From an uncultured Bacteroidota bacterium (lineage in GTDB: Bacteria > Bacteroidota > Bacteroidia > Flavobacteriales > Flavobacteriaceae), in contig CACERG010000006.1 of assembly GCA_902561795.1 (NCBI GenBank), forward strand, positions 1 to 64,000: a stretch of 64,000 nt of DNA. The letters run 5' to 3'. The translations under genes were made by a program, and so were the position numbers. Of this stretch, positions 42,228 through 52,118 are shown one piece after another. The notes under the pieces were generated by a model. It was not told where the DNA came from, made no database searches, and saw only the letters and a program-made list of their open reading frames with translations. Position 1 is the first letter of the stretch, and every line of letters starts with the position of its first letter.

Positions 42228-45200
42228 ATGACAATAATAAAAAATATTTTTTGTTGTATTCTATTTTTTGGTTTGAGTCATTCGTTACTTGGACAGACTT
42301 CCTATTCTAAGTATAATCTCAGCTCAAATTATATCGAAAGTATTTTTTATGATAGGGATGGAAAGTTGTGGATTGGAACAGACGAGGGCTTAAACCTAAT
42401 TACTAGCCATGATCAGTATCAATTCCTAGCTGACATCTCTGATGAAAAAGGCATACTAGATTCGGAAATTTTCAAACTCATCAACTTGAAAAATGGTAAT
42501 CTTGCAGCCTTCTCAATTAATGGTTTAAGTATATTTAATCCTAATGAATTTAATTTCAAACAGATTGCATTAAAATCTAAGCCGGTTTCTATCTATTTTG
42601 ATATTAACACAGATTCTTATTGGATTACCACTGAGGAAAGCGGTATTGTAGTTGTTGATGATAAATTTGAAATAAAAAATGATTTTTCTTTTGATCCTTT
42701 AAATCCACTTTCTGTTTCGTCTTCAAGGTTTACAGGCGAAAATAAAATTGTTTTTGATAATCAAAATGCTTTTGTTGGGACTAGCAATGGGTTTAACATT
42801 TTTAATAAAGAACAACAAACTTTTAAGAGATTTTATTCGGGGAAAAATGGATTGGATTCAAATCTAATAATAGGAATTTTTAAGTTAGACAAGGATTCTG
42901 TTTTGGTTGCAACAGCTAATAAAATATTCCTTTTTGATATTTTGTCTGAAAAATTCAAACCCCTTAATCTCGAAATAGAAACCTTGGATGAAATAATTCA
43001 GATAAGTACAAATGAATTCTTTTTATCAAGTGAATCTAGCGTTTATTCAATTCAACTATTAAATGATTTAAGTTTTAAAAAAGAGTCAATACACAGTTTC
43101 AAATCTAAAAAATCAGCTAGTTTTAAAAAGTTAGAAGAAGGGATTTTAATTTTCAATCAAGACCTAGATTATATTTTAAAGTTTGATACAAAATCTAAAT
43201 CAATTTCCAAATATTTAGTTTTTAATAATATTAATGCTGTTGAAAAAATTAATTCAAGACTAATTATTGGAACAGACCTTGGTATAATAGAAAAACCATT
43301 GTTTCAAAATATTATAAACACGAAGAAAAATGACAAAGATTTGTTCTTCTACGATAATAAATATAATAATGAAACACGAGTCTATAAATCCCTTATTAAA
43401 ATTAAATCAAATGGTTTGCAAAAATCATTTAGTATTCCTAAATCGATAGCAGTAAATAGAAACACTCTATTTGAAATAAATGATGATTATTTATTCATCT
43501 TTGATAATAAACTTCATGTATTTGATTTTAGTTCTAGATCATTTGAGACGAAGCTAACAACTTTTGATGATTATCTTAAAGGTGAAATTACATCTATAAA
43601 GCTCATTGATAAATATTTGTACTTATCAACTGGGAATGGAATTGTTGGTATCAATATAAAAAAATCTAAGAACCCAAGAAAGTCATTCAGAAGCAGTATA
43701 GAAAAATTTGAATATAATAATTTACTTAACAATGAAGTTCCTAAATCATTCTCAGATATAGAAAAAGTTGGGAATTATTTTTTTGTTGGGAGTGAGAATG
43801 ATGGGCTTTCACTTTATAAAAATGCCTTTAACCAATTGATTAAAAAATTTGATTATGAGAGGGAGAATCTTAAAACACTTTCGTCTAAATCGATTGTCAA
43901 AATTTTCAATGATGATTTGGAAAATCAATTATTATTGGCGACAAGAGGTAGTGGCTTATTTACTTTAAATTTAAGTGATAGTTTATTTACAAATTACAAT
44001 TTAAGTGATGGCCTACTTTCTAATAATATAAATGATTTCGCAAAAATTGATGGTAAAATTTGGATACAATCTGGCAATGGGATTAATTTTTTTGAAAATG
44101 GGGTGCTAAGAAATATAAACCCTGATGATGGCATAAAAATAAATTCATTTCATAAAGAATCTATTCATAAGCTGGATGGAAAAATATTTCTTACTGGTTA
44201 CAAAAATTCACAAACTTTTAATCCAAATGATATTAAGAAATTCCAATCTTATAAACTCAAAGTTGGAGTTTTAAATATTACAGGATATGACGATGAAAAT
44301 ACTGGGAGAATTATACCAAAATCTGATAGCCTAATAACCATAGATGACGGTGTTAGTTCACTGGAATTAAATCTTTTCACCAACGCTTCAAATAAAAATA
44401 ATTTAGTCCAATATTCTTACAAAACTTCTTTCGGAGAAAAAATAATTGAAGTAGATAATTTCAAAAATAAAATTAAGTTAAACTCTTTGCCATTTTATGA
44501 TTCTCAAATACAAATTTTTGCAAAAGATGGTAATGGGAATAAAAACTCAAACACTCTCATTTTAAATTTCTACAATATTCCCCCCTGGTGGTTAAGAATT
44601 GAGACAATTATTTTTTATGTTGTTTTCAGTATAATATCTATTTATTTGATTGTTAAGTTCAGAGAAAATCAAACAAAGAAAAGAATTGAGGGAGAACGTA
44701 AATCTAAGGAACTTGAGGAAGCGAGAAATCTCCAAAATAGTCTTTTACCAAAAATTAACCCAGAAGTTGACGGTTATCAAATTAGTACATTTTTAAAATC
44801 AGCAACAGAAATTGGAGGTGACTATTATGACTTTTTCTATGAAAAAGGGAAATATTTTTATGCTATTTGCGGGGATGCAACGGGGCATGGTGTAATTTCT
44901 GGAATTATGGTTTCAGTAACAAAAGCCGCATTAAGCGGAATTCCCATGAGTTCACCGAGTAAAATTTTAGAGCAATTGAATGGAATTGTTAAAAAAGTAA
45001 ATTTTGGAAGATTAAGAATGAGTTTAAGCGTTGCAAAAATTAATGAGGACTCAATTGAGTTAAGTTCTGCTGCAATGCCACCTACTTATTATTTTAATTC
45101 CAAAAAAAATAATCTTGAAGAAATTTTGGTTCCAAACCTACCTCTTGGCGGTATTCAAAGGGAAAAATTTGACGGAATAAGACTAAACTTCAAAAAGGGT

Positions 45201-45416
45201 GATATAATTGTTATGATTTCTGATGGCCTTCCTGAATTACCTAATCCGAATGAAGAGATTCTCGATTATGAGAAAGTTGAGCAGTGTTTAAAAAATAATT
45301 CAAAGAAAGGAGCTGAGGAAATAAAAGATGCATTAGTAAATCTTTCCGAAGAATGGTCAAATGGCATGTTAAATCCTGATGATATTACAATTGTTGTAAT
45401 TAAAAAAGCAGCTTAG
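42228..45416 (+). CDS. Second transmembrane propeller sensor with SpoIIE/RsbU-type phosphatase domain
   Basis: A 1062-residue paralogue of the protein at 28375. A signal peptide ends near SLLGQ. The periplasmic propeller part begins with SKYNLSSNYIESIFYDRDGK and continues as Reg_prop-like blades (LWIGTDEGLNLI, TNYNLSDGLLSNNI). The Y_Y_Y region is weak (about 665-780) and one transmembrane helix lies at about 790-812. The SpoIIE domain has GGDYYDFF near residue 862, CGDATGHG, SDGLPELPNPNEE and NPDDIT. Compared with the first copy the catalytic residues are kept but the outer part has diverged strongly, so it probably senses something else. It follows the TPR lipoprotein gene by 15 bases. Confidence 0.92.
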   Translation: MTIIKNIFCCILFFGLSHSLLGQTSYSKYNLSSNYIESIFYDRDGKLWIGTDEGLNLITSHDQYQFLADISDEKGILDSEIFKLINLKNGNLAAFSINGLSIFNPNEFNFKQIALKSKPVSIYFDINTDSYWITTEESGIVVVDDKFEIKNDFSFDPLNPLSVSSSRFTGENKIVFDNQNAFVGTSNGFNIFNKEQQTFKRFYSGKNGLDSNLIIGIFKLDKDSVLVATANKIFLFDILSEKFKPLNLEIETLDEIIQISTNEFFLSSESSVYSIQLLNDLSFKKESIHSFKSKKSASFKKLEEGILIFNQDLDYILKFDTKSKSISKYLVFNNINAVEKINSRLIIGTDLGIIEKPLFQNIINTKKNDKDLFFYDNKYNNETRVYKSLIKIKSNGLQKSFSIPKSIAVNRNTLFEINDDYLFIFDNKLHVFDFSSRSFETKLTTFDDYLKGEITSIKLIDKYLYLSTGNGIVGINIKKSKNPRKSFRSSIEKFEYNNLLNNEVPKSFSDIEKVGNYFFVGSENDGLSLYKNAFNQLIKKFDYERENLKTLSSKSIVKIFNDDLENQLLLATRGSGLFTLNLSDSLFTNYNLSDGLLSNNINDFAKIDGKIWIQSGNGINFFENGVLRNINPDDGIKINSFHKESIHKLDGKIFLTGYKNSQTFNPNDIKKFQSYKLKVGVLNITGYDDENTGRIIPKSDSLITIDDGVSSLELNLFTNASNKNNLVQYSYKTSFGEKIIEVDNFKNKIKLNSLPFYDSQIQIFAKDGNGNKNSNTLILNFYNIPPWWLRIETIIFYVVFSIISIYLIVKFRENQTKKRIEGERKSKELEEARNLQNSLLPKINPEVDGYQISTFLKSATEIGGDYYDFFYEKGKYFYAICGDATGHGVISGIMVSVTKAALSGIPMSSPSKILEQLNGIVKKVNFGRLRMSLSVAKINEDSIELSSAAMPPTYYFNSKKNNLEEILVPNLPLGGIQREKFDGIRLNFKKGDIIVMISDGLPELPNPNEEILDYEKVEQCLKNNSKKGAEEIKDALVNLSEEWSNGMLNPDDITIVVIKKAA

Positions 45417-45494
45417 CATAATTATTTTACGTACATTTTAATACCTTGTTTTATTAGTTTAACTTAAGAATAATTATCTTTTAAGGTCAACTTA

Positions 45495-47159
45495 ATGGAA
45501 CCAAATAAAAAAATATTAAAAATCCACCCTTTGGACAACTTAATTGTTGCTCTTTCTGACCTGAATAAGGGAGAGATTTTTAATATCGGTAATAAAAAGA
45601 TAAAATTAAAAACAGATGTAAAAGCAAAACATAAATTTGCAATCGATAATTTGAATTTGGGAAGCCAACTATACTTATACGGAGTTGTTGTCGGAAAAGC
45701 AATTAAATCTATATCTGAGGGTGAGGCAGTAAATACGCAAAACATTTGTCATTATACAAAAAGATATTCCTTACCTAAAAATCTAAAAAAAACATCTACA
45801 TCCAATTTATCTAATAATCAATATAGCAGTAAAACCTTTGATGGTTATCATAGAGAGGATGGCAAAGTAGGAACGGAAAATAATTGGCTTGTAATTCCAC
45901 TTGTATTTTGTCAAAATCGAAATATAGACGAATTGAAAAAAGCTTTATTAAGTGGCTTAGGATACATTAGTTCAAGAGAAAGAGTTTTTGATCTTGAAAG
46001 ATTAATTTCAAATTTTAAAGCTGGTGCAACGAAATTAGAATTATTGAATCAAAAAGTATTAACATCAGAAAAGGACAGTTCAAAAAAACCATTATTTTCA
46101 AATGTAGATGGGATATATTTTATAAATCATGAAGGGGGATGTGGAGGTTCAAAACATGATTCTGTTAGCCTCTGCAATTTAATTGCAGGATATATTAATA
46201 ATCCTAATGTTGCTGGAGCAACTATTTTAAGCCTAGGTTGCCAACATGCCCAAATAAGTCTTTTGGAAAAATCATTGAAAAGAATAGCTCCGGATCTTAA
46301 AAAAACAATTTTCTTTATGGAGCAGCAAAAAAGTAATTCAGAAGAAGAATATTTAGCAGAGTGTATTAAAAAAACATTTGTTGGTCTTATCGAGGCGAAT
46401 AAAATTAAGCGTAAACCTGCATCCATACGTAAACTTACCTTAGGATTAGAATGTGGAGGTTCAGATGGTTTTTCTGGGATATCAGCCAATCCAGTTTTAG
46501 GATTTGTTTCTGATATAGTTGTTGGACAAGGCGGCTCAGCAATTTTATCTGAATTTCCCGAATTAAATGGCGTTGAACAAGAGTTAATTAATCGATGTAC
46601 TACTATTGAGAAAGCAAAAAAATTTAAAACTTTAATGCAAAATTATAATAGAAAAGCAACTGCCTTAGGGGCAGGTTTTGATTCTAATCCATCTCCAGGA
46701 AACATTAAAGATGGTCTAATAACAGATGCTATTAAATCAGCTGGAGCTGCAAAAAAAGGTGGAACCTCCCCGATAGTTGATGTATTAGATTATACAGAAC
46801 AAACCATTATTCCAGGCTTGAATCTTTTATGTACTCCTGGAAATGATGTTGAATCAACAACAGCACTTGCAGGATCTGGTGCCAATATTATATTATTTAC
46901 AACAGGTTTGGGAACTCCCACAGGAAACCCTGCAGTTCCTGTTGTTAAAGTTTCCTCTAATACAAGTCTATATAATAGCATGGGAGATATTATTGATTTT
47001 AATACAGGTAATATTATTGATGGAACTAGTACAATTGAGGATTGTGGAGAAAAACTTTTAAATTTTGTTTTAGAAGTGGCAAGCGGAAGAGTAAAAGTTT
47101 GTGCTCGGGAACTTGGCCAAAATGATTTTATTCCATGGAAAAGAGGTATGTCACTATAA
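45495..47159 (+). CDS. UxaA-family dehydratase, likely L-fuconate dehydratase
   Basis: Altronate/galactarate dehydratase-type enzyme of 554 aa. Residues 1-95 are an SAF-like N-terminal domain and the rest is the UxaA core with HEGGCGGSKHDS, ECGGSDGFSGISANP and TPGNDVESTTALAGSGAN. It heads the fucose operon. In the pathway L-fuconate must be dehydrated to 2-keto-3-deoxy-L-fuconate, and no enolase-superfamily dehydratase occurs in the cluster, so this enzyme is the candidate. The family also acts on altronate and galactonate, so the substrate is inferred from neighbours. Confidence 0.87.
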   Translation: MEPNKKILKIHPLDNLIVALSDLNKGEIFNIGNKKIKLKTDVKAKHKFAIDNLNLGSQLYLYGVVVGKAIKSISEGEAVNTQNICHYTKRYSLPKNLKKTSTSNLSNNQYSSKTFDGYHREDGKVGTENNWLVIPLVFCQNRNIDELKKALLSGLGYISSRERVFDLERLISNFKAGATKLELLNQKVLTSEKDSSKKPLFSNVDGIYFINHEGGCGGSKHDSVSLCNLIAGYINNPNVAGATILSLGCQHAQISLLEKSLKRIAPDLKKTIFFMEQQKSNSEEEYLAECIKKTFVGLIEANKIKRKPASIRKLTLGLECGGSDGFSGISANPVLGFVSDIVVGQGGSAILSEFPELNGVEQELINRCTTIEKAKKFKTLMQNYNRKATALGAGFDSNPSPGNIKDGLITDAIKSAGAAKKGGTSPIVDVLDYTEQTIIPGLNLLCTPGNDVESTTALAGSGANIILFTTGLGTPTGNPAVPVVKVSSNTSLYNSMGDIIDFNTGNIIDGTSTIEDCGEKLLNFVLEVASGRVKVCARELGQNDFIPWKRGMSL

Positions 47160-47169
47160 ATTTAATCCG

Positions 47170-47955
47170 ATGAATAATAAATTTTCTTTAAAAAATAAAA
47201 CTGTTATTATAACAGGAGGTGGAAGTGGAATTGGTGAAGCTATTTCATGGACCCTCGCATCCCAAGGTGCAGTTGTTCATATCTTGGATAATCAACTTGA
47301 ATCTGCATTGGAAACAGTAAAACATATCATAAAAAACAACTTTATTGGGGTGGCCCACGAATGCGACGTTTCAAACAATGTAGAAGTCAATCAAGTCATT
47401 CTTGAAATTTGTAAAACATCAAATATTGAAATTCTAATTAATAATGCTGGAATTGCTCATGTCGGGAATATAGAAAACTGTAAAGAAGAAGATTTAGACA
47501 GATTGTATAATGTTAATATAAAAGGAGTTTATAATTGTTCAAAAGCGGTTATTCCAATTATGAAAAAAAACAAAAATGGTTTGATTATCAATCTTGCATC
47601 TATAGCCTCTAGTGTTGGTATTAGCGATCGATTTGCATATTCGATGACAAAGGGTGCTGTTCTTACTATGACTTATTCAATTGCTAAAGATTATGTGAAA
47701 GATAACATTAGATGTAATTGTATTTCACCTGCCCGAGTTCATACTCCCTTTGTAGATGGATTTATAAAAAAGAACTATCCTAATGAAGAAAAAAAAATGT
47801 TTGAAAATCTATCAAAAACTCAACCCATAGGACGCATGGGGACCCCACAAGAGATAGCAGACCTTGCATTATACCTTTGTTCTGTGGAAGCAAAATTTAT
47901 AACCGGATCAAATTTTGCAATTGACGGAGGATTTGTAACTCTTAATTCACAATAA
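47170..47955 (+). CDS. SDR, likely 2-keto-3-deoxy-L-fuconate dehydrogenase
   Basis: Short-chain dehydrogenase with cofactor motif GGGSGIGEA, NNAG, catalytic serine in NLASIASS and YSMTK. The C-terminal ISPARVHTPFVDGF segment is characteristic of 2-keto-3-deoxy-L-fuconate dehydrogenases of the Xanthomonas type. The start is the ATG at 47170 (MNNKFSLKN); the frame extends upstream to 47101 inside the dehydratase gene. It would oxidise 2-keto-3-deoxy-L-fuconate to the 2,4-diketo acid. It is followed one base later by the hydrolase gene. Confidence 0.88.
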   Translation: MNNKFSLKNKTVIITGGGSGIGEAISWTLASQGAVVHILDNQLESALETVKHIIKNNFIGVAHECDVSNNVEVNQVILEICKTSNIEILINNAGIAHVGNIENCKEEDLDRLYNVNIKGVYNCSKAVIPIMKKNKNGLIINLASIASSVGISDRFAYSMTKGAVLTMTYSIAKDYVKDNIRCNCISPARVHTPFVDGFIKKNYPNEEKKMFENLSKTQPIGRMGTPQEIADLALYLCSVEAKFITGSNFAIDGGFVTLNSQ

Positions 47956-47956
47956 T

Positions 47957-48820
47957 ATGAAACTAATTAGATTTGGTGAACTCAAAAAAGAAAAGCCAGG
48001 CATATTAAAATCTGATGGAAAGAGACTCGATGTTTCTGGCTTTGTATCGGATTATGATGAAAACTTTTTTAAAGAAGAAGGGTACAAAGGTCTTAATAAA
48101 TGGCTTTCTCTAAATGAAAATTCTTGTCCTGTAGTTGATAAAAGTACCAGATGGGGTTGTCCCTTAGCAAGGCCATCAAAAATTGTCTGCGTGGGATTAA
48201 ATTATGCTAAACATGCCAAAGAAAGTGGTATGGAAATACCAAATGAACCTGTTTTATTTTTTAAATCGACTTCTGCAATTGTAGGACCATATGATCCAAT
48301 TGTCATACCCAAAGGAAGTGTTAAGACAGACTGGGAGGTAGAACTTGCAATAGTTATTAGTAAGCAAGCTTCTTATGTTTCAAAGCATGAGGCTTTAAAA
48401 TATGTAGCTGGCTATGTTCTTCATAATGATGTAAGCGAACGTTCTTTTCAATTAGAGCGTTCGGGACAGTGGGTAAAAGGGAAGAGTAGTGACAGTTTTG
48501 CTCCTGTAGGCCCATTTATTGCCACTAGTGATGAAATTATAGATCCAAATAATCTTAACCTTTGGCTTAAACTTAATGGAGAAACTATGCAGGATAGTAA
48601 TACATCTGATTTTATTTTTAATGTTCAAGAAGTAATAAGTCATATTAGTCAATTTATGACTTTACTTCCAGGTGATATTATTTCAACAGGAACACCCTTT
48701 GGAGTAGGCCTAGGACTAAATCCACCAAAGTACTTAAAAGAAGGAGATGAAGTAGAATTGGGTGTTGAAGGTCTGGGAATTTCAAAACAAATATGTGTAG
48801 CTTATAAAAATGATAATTGA
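47957..48820 (+). CDS. FAH-family hydrolase, likely 2,4-diketo-3-deoxy-L-fuconate hydrolase
   Basis: Fumarylacetoacetate-hydrolase fold of 287 aa. CVGLNYAKHAKESG, FFKSTSAIVGPYDPIV, the acidic metal residues in DWEVELAIVI and the LLPGDIISTGTPFGVG segment are all present. In this pathway it would cut 2,4-diketo-3-deoxy-L-fuconate into pyruvate and L-lactate, which matches the lactate oxidase gene at the end of the operon. The gene overlaps the next one by 11 bases. Confidence 0.89.
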   Translation: MKLIRFGELKKEKPGILKSDGKRLDVSGFVSDYDENFFKEEGYKGLNKWLSLNENSCPVVDKSTRWGCPLARPSKIVCVGLNYAKHAKESGMEIPNEPVLFFKSTSAIVGPYDPIVIPKGSVKTDWEVELAIVISKQASYVSKHEALKYVAGYVLHNDVSERSFQLERSGQWVKGKSSDSFAPVGPFIATSDEIIDPNNLNLWLKLNGETMQDSNTSDFIFNVQEVISHISQFMTLLPGDIISTGTPFGVGLGLNPPKYLKEGDEVELGVEGLGISKQICVAYKNDN

Positions 48821-49634
48821 TAGCCATCAACATTTTTGGAATTACAATCCTGAAAGAGATACTTGGATAGATGAATCAATGCAAGCACTTAAAAAAAATT
48901 TTCTTCCAGAAAATTTAAAACCAATTTTAATTGATAATGGAATAGATGGTTGTATTTCAGTTCAAGCAGATCAATCATATAAAGAAACTGAGTTTTTACT
49001 AAAATGTGCCTCCAATAACAAGTTTGTAAAAGGTGTTGTTGGTTGGGTTGATTTATGTTCACCTGATCTAGAAAAAAAATTAAAAAGGTACAGTACAGAT
49101 AAAAAATTAAAAGGTGTGAGACATATTGTTCAATCTGAACCTAACGAATATTTACTTCGAAAGGATGTACAAGTTGGAATATCAAAATTATCCAATTTCA
49201 ACCTTACTTTTGACTTGCTAGTTACTCCAATTCAGCTCCAATCTGCAATTAAGTTGGTAAAGACTTTTCCTAATCAAAAGTTTGTTCTGGATCATATCGC
49301 AAAACCTCGCATATCTGAGCCATTAAACAAAACTTGGGTAAGTGACATAATTAATCTATCGAGACAGAATAATGTCTTTTGTAAGATTTCCGGATTAGTA
49401 ACCGAAACAAAAGGATATAATTTTTTGGAAACCGATTTTTTACCTTTTCTAGATATAATATTTCAATATTTTGGTTTTGATAGGATAATGTATGGTTCTG
49501 ATTGGCCAGTTTGTTTGCTAGCCGCAGACTACAAAAAAGTACTTGAAATAATTACCAATTATTTATCAAAATACGATTCTAAAACTAGAAAAAAAATAAT
49601 GGGAACAAATGCCCAAATATTTTATAACTTATAA
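48810..49634 (+). CDS. Amidohydrolase-fold L-fuconolactonase
   Basis: Metal-dependent hydrolase of the amidohydrolase_2 family, 274 aa. It shows DSHQHFWNYNPER at the N-terminus (HxH metal pair), FVLDHIAKP and MYGSDWPVCLL with the final aspartate. Fuconolactonases and related lactonases share all three. It would open L-fucono-1,5-lactone to L-fuconate. Start ATG at 48810 overlaps the FAH gene. Confidence 0.9.
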   Translation: MIIDSHQHFWNYNPERDTWIDESMQALKKNFLPENLKPILIDNGIDGCISVQADQSYKETEFLLKCASNNKFVKGVVGWVDLCSPDLEKKLKRYSTDKKLKGVRHIVQSEPNEYLLRKDVQVGISKLSNFNLTFDLLVTPIQLQSAIKLVKTFPNQKFVLDHIAKPRISEPLNKTWVSDIINLSRQNNVFCKISGLVTETKGYNFLETDFLPFLDIIFQYFGFDRIMYGSDWPVCLLAADYKKVLEIITNYLSKYDSKTRKKIMGTNAQIFYNL

Positions 49635-49639
49635 TTAAA

Positions 49640-50422
49640 ATGGATTTAGGATTAAAGGGTAAAATAATAATTGTAACTGGTGGCTCAAAGGGTATTGGTT
49701 CTGGTATTGTTTCAGTTTTGCTAGAGGAAGGCGCTATACCCATTATAGTGGGAAGAGACAAAAAGACTATTATAAGTGCAGTAAATAAATATAAAGAAAG
49801 AAATCTTGAAGTTGGATTTGCATTTGCAGAGTTGACTGATCCGAAGCAATGCGAGCAAGCTGTAAAAAAAATAATTAATGACTTTAGAAAAATTGATGGT
49901 CTAGTAAATAATGCTGGAGTTAATGATGGAATAGGTTTAGAAAAGGGGACATATGAAGACTTTTTAAATTCAATAAATAAAAACGTTGCTCACTATTATA
50001 AAATGACTCAACTAGTGTTACCCGAACTAAAAAAAAATAAGGGTGCAATTGTAAATATTGGCTCAAAAGTGTCGGCTACAGGACAAGGGGGGACTTCTGG
50101 ATATGCTGCTTCATGTGGTGGTAGAAATGCATTAACTAGAGAATGGGCAGTAGAATTAATACCTTATTCCATAAGAGTTAATAGTGTAATTGTAGCAGAA
50201 TGTTATACACCTTTGTATAAAAAATGGGTAGAAAGTTTCGAAAAACCAAAAGAAAAGCTCGCTTCAATAACTGATAAAATACCCTTAGAAAAGCGAATGA
50301 CAACCATTGAAGAGATTGCTAATACAGTAGCTTTTTTGATTTCAGAAAAATCGAGCCATACAACTGGCCAATTGATTTATGTTGATGGTGGTTATACTCA
50401 TTTAGATCGAACAATTTTATAA
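49640..50422 (+). CDS. SDR, likely L-fucose dehydrogenase; catalytic Lys replaced
   Basis: Short-chain dehydrogenase of 260 aa with TGGSKGIG, NNAG and a serine in NIGSKVSA. The start MDLGLKGKIIIVTGG and the REWAVELIPYSIRVNSV segment resemble L-fucose dehydrogenases. The active-site YxxxK reads YAASC: tyrosine Y155 is kept but the lysine is cysteine (C159, codon TGT at 50114). The lysine normally lowers the tyrosine pKa, so mechanism or activity may be altered. The first pathway step, fucose to fuconolactone, otherwise has no candidate. Confidence 0.83.
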   Translation: MDLGLKGKIIIVTGGSKGIGSGIVSVLLEEGAIPIIVGRDKKTIISAVNKYKERNLEVGFAFAELTDPKQCEQAVKKIINDFRKIDGLVNNAGVNDGIGLEKGTYEDFLNSINKNVAHYYKMTQLVLPELKKNKGAIVNIGSKVSATGQGGTSGYAASCGGRNALTREWAVELIPYSIRVNSVIVAECYTPLYKKWVESFEKPKEKLASITDKIPLEKRMTTIEEIANTVAFLISEKSSHTTGQLIYVDGGYTHLDRTIL

Positions 50423-50437
50423 CTGATTCAATTAAAT

Positions 50438-50800
50438 ATGGAGACCGATGATAAAAAAAGGTACTGTTTAGCGCTAGATTTAAAAAATGATCCAAAAAAA
50501 ATTCAGGCTTATATAGATCATCATAAAAATGTATGGCCTGAAATTAAAGAAAGTATAAAAAATGCTGGGATTAATCATCTTGAGATTTTTCACACTCACA
50601 ATCGATTGTTTATGATTATTGAAGCAGATAAAAATTTTTCAATCCAAAATAAATCTAAAATGGATTCAGTAAATCCTTTTGTTCAAAAATGGGAACAATT
50701 AATGTGGGAGTATCAAAAATCACTGCCCAATACGAAAAAAGGAACTAAATGGGTTATGATGGAAAAAATTTATGATTTAGATAAATCACATCGTGATTAA
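50438..50800 (+). CDS. L-rhamnose/L-fucose mutarotase, RhaM fold
   Basis: A 120-residue ferredoxin-like protein of the RhaM family. The segments CLALDLKNDP, YIDHHKNVWPEIKESI and HLEIFHTHNRLFMIIE, with the histidines typical of the active site, are present. It would equilibrate alpha and beta anomers of imported deoxy-sugar. In fucose operons of Bacteroidota and Proteobacteria this RhaM type often replaces FucU. It lies 18 bases before the permease gene. Confidence 0.88.
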   Translation: METDDKKRYCLALDLKNDPKKIQAYIDHHKNVWPEIKESIKNAGINHLEIFHTHNRLFMIIEADKNFSIQNKSKMDSVNPFVQKWEQLMWEYQKSLPNTKKGTKWVMMEKIYDLDKSHRD

Positions 50801-50817
50801 AAATAGTTATTATACTT

Positions 50818-52113
50818 ATGAATGTAAAATCTCCATCTTTAGTTTCTAAGCAAGTATTAGTACCTTTTATATTGGTTACTTCTCTTTTTGCTCTTTGGGG
50901 TTTTGCAAATGACATTACAAATCCAATGGTAGCTGCATTTGGAACGCTTATGGAACTATCAAACGCTAAAGCAGCTTGGGTACAGTTAGCTTTTTATGGT
51001 GGCTATGCAACAATGGCAATACCAGCTGCAATTTTTGTAAGGAGATTCAATTATAAAAAAGGAATTCTTCTTGGTCTGGCACTATATTCATCAGGTGCAC
51101 TTCTTTTTTATCCAGCCGCAAAATTTGAAGCATTTGGATATTTTTTGATGTCATTATACATATTAACATTTGGATTAGCTTTTTTGGAAACAACTGCTAG
51201 TCCTTACATAATGTCAATGGGTGAAGACAATACTGCAACTCGAAGACTCAATTTAGCACAGGCCTTTAATCCTTTTGGATCTCTCCTGGGTATGTTTGTT
51301 GCATCTAATTTTATTCTTTCAAAATTAAAATCAGATCAAAGAGATATTTCAGGAGAATTACTATTTAATTCTTTGGGGGATGCTGAAAAAGCAATAATTA
51401 GAACACATGATTTAAGCATAATTAGTATGCCTTATATTATTTTAGGTTTCTTTGTAGCTGGGATGTTAATCTTAATTACCATTACTAAAATGCCAAACAA
51501 AATTAGTGAATCACATTTATCAAATGAACTTGAGGGCTTTATAAGATTATTTCGAAATGCCAATTATAGGGAAGGAGTAATTGCTCAAATGTTTTATGTT
51601 GGTGCACAAATTATGTGTTGGACATTTATAATACAATACGCTGATAAATTGGGAATACAAAAAGCTCAGGCTCAAAATTATAATATTTTAGCAATGAGTA
51701 TTTTTTTAACAAGTAGATTTCTATGTACATATTTAATGAAGTTTATAAGCTCAAAAAAAATGCTAACTCTATTTGCAGCTGGAGGGATAATCTCAATTTT
51801 TGGAGTTATTTTTATTCATGATATTAGAGGGCTTTATTTTCTAATTGCCACCTCTGCATTTATGTCTTTAATGTTTCCAACAATATATGGTTTGGCACTT
51901 CATGGTTTAGGAAGCGATACTTCATTAGGGGCTGCGGGACTTGTCATGGCAATCGTAGGAGGAGCACTTATGCCTCCCTTACAGGGATGGATTGTAGATT
52001 TTGAAGCTGTGGGGAACTTTAGGGCAGTAAACATTTCTTTTGTTTTACCTTTAATTTGTTTTTGTGTTATTGCGACCTATGGTTACCGGACATTAAAAGT
52101 TCATAAAAATTAA
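50818..52113 (+). CDS. fucP: L-fucose:proton symporter
   Basis: MFS permease with twelve predicted helices, 431 aa. The FucP signature LFALWGFANDITNPMVAAF (17-40 region) is present with the membrane-embedded acidic residue in the first helix, then AFYGGYATMAIPA and ETTASPYIMSMG. Uptake of L-fucose across the inner membrane fits the enzymes around it. Other FucP-family members carry glucose or galactose, so the substrate is inferred from the operon. Confidence 0.92.
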   Translation: MNVKSPSLVSKQVLVPFILVTSLFALWGFANDITNPMVAAFGTLMELSNAKAAWVQLAFYGGYATMAIPAAIFVRRFNYKKGILLGLALYSSGALLFYPAAKFEAFGYFLMSLYILTFGLAFLETTASPYIMSMGEDNTATRRLNLAQAFNPFGSLLGMFVASNFILSKLKSDQRDISGELLFNSLGDAEKAIIRTHDLSIISMPYIILGFFVAGMLILITITKMPNKISESHLSNELEGFIRLFRNANYREGVIAQMFYVGAQIMCWTFIIQYADKLGIQKAQAQNYNILAMSIFLTSRFLCTYLMKFISSKKMLTLFAAGGIISIFGVIFIHDIRGLYFLIATSAFMSLMFPTIYGLALHGLGSDTSLGAAGLVMAIVGGALMPPLQGWIVDFEAVGNFRAVNISFVLPLICFCVIATYGYRTLKVHKN

Positions 52114-52118
52114 ATATC

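Noticed and set aside
46127-46489. Antisense open frame of 120 codons inside the UxaA-family gene
   Set aside because: It lies wholly within a well-conserved gene and its translation shows no motif, so it is a frame shadow.
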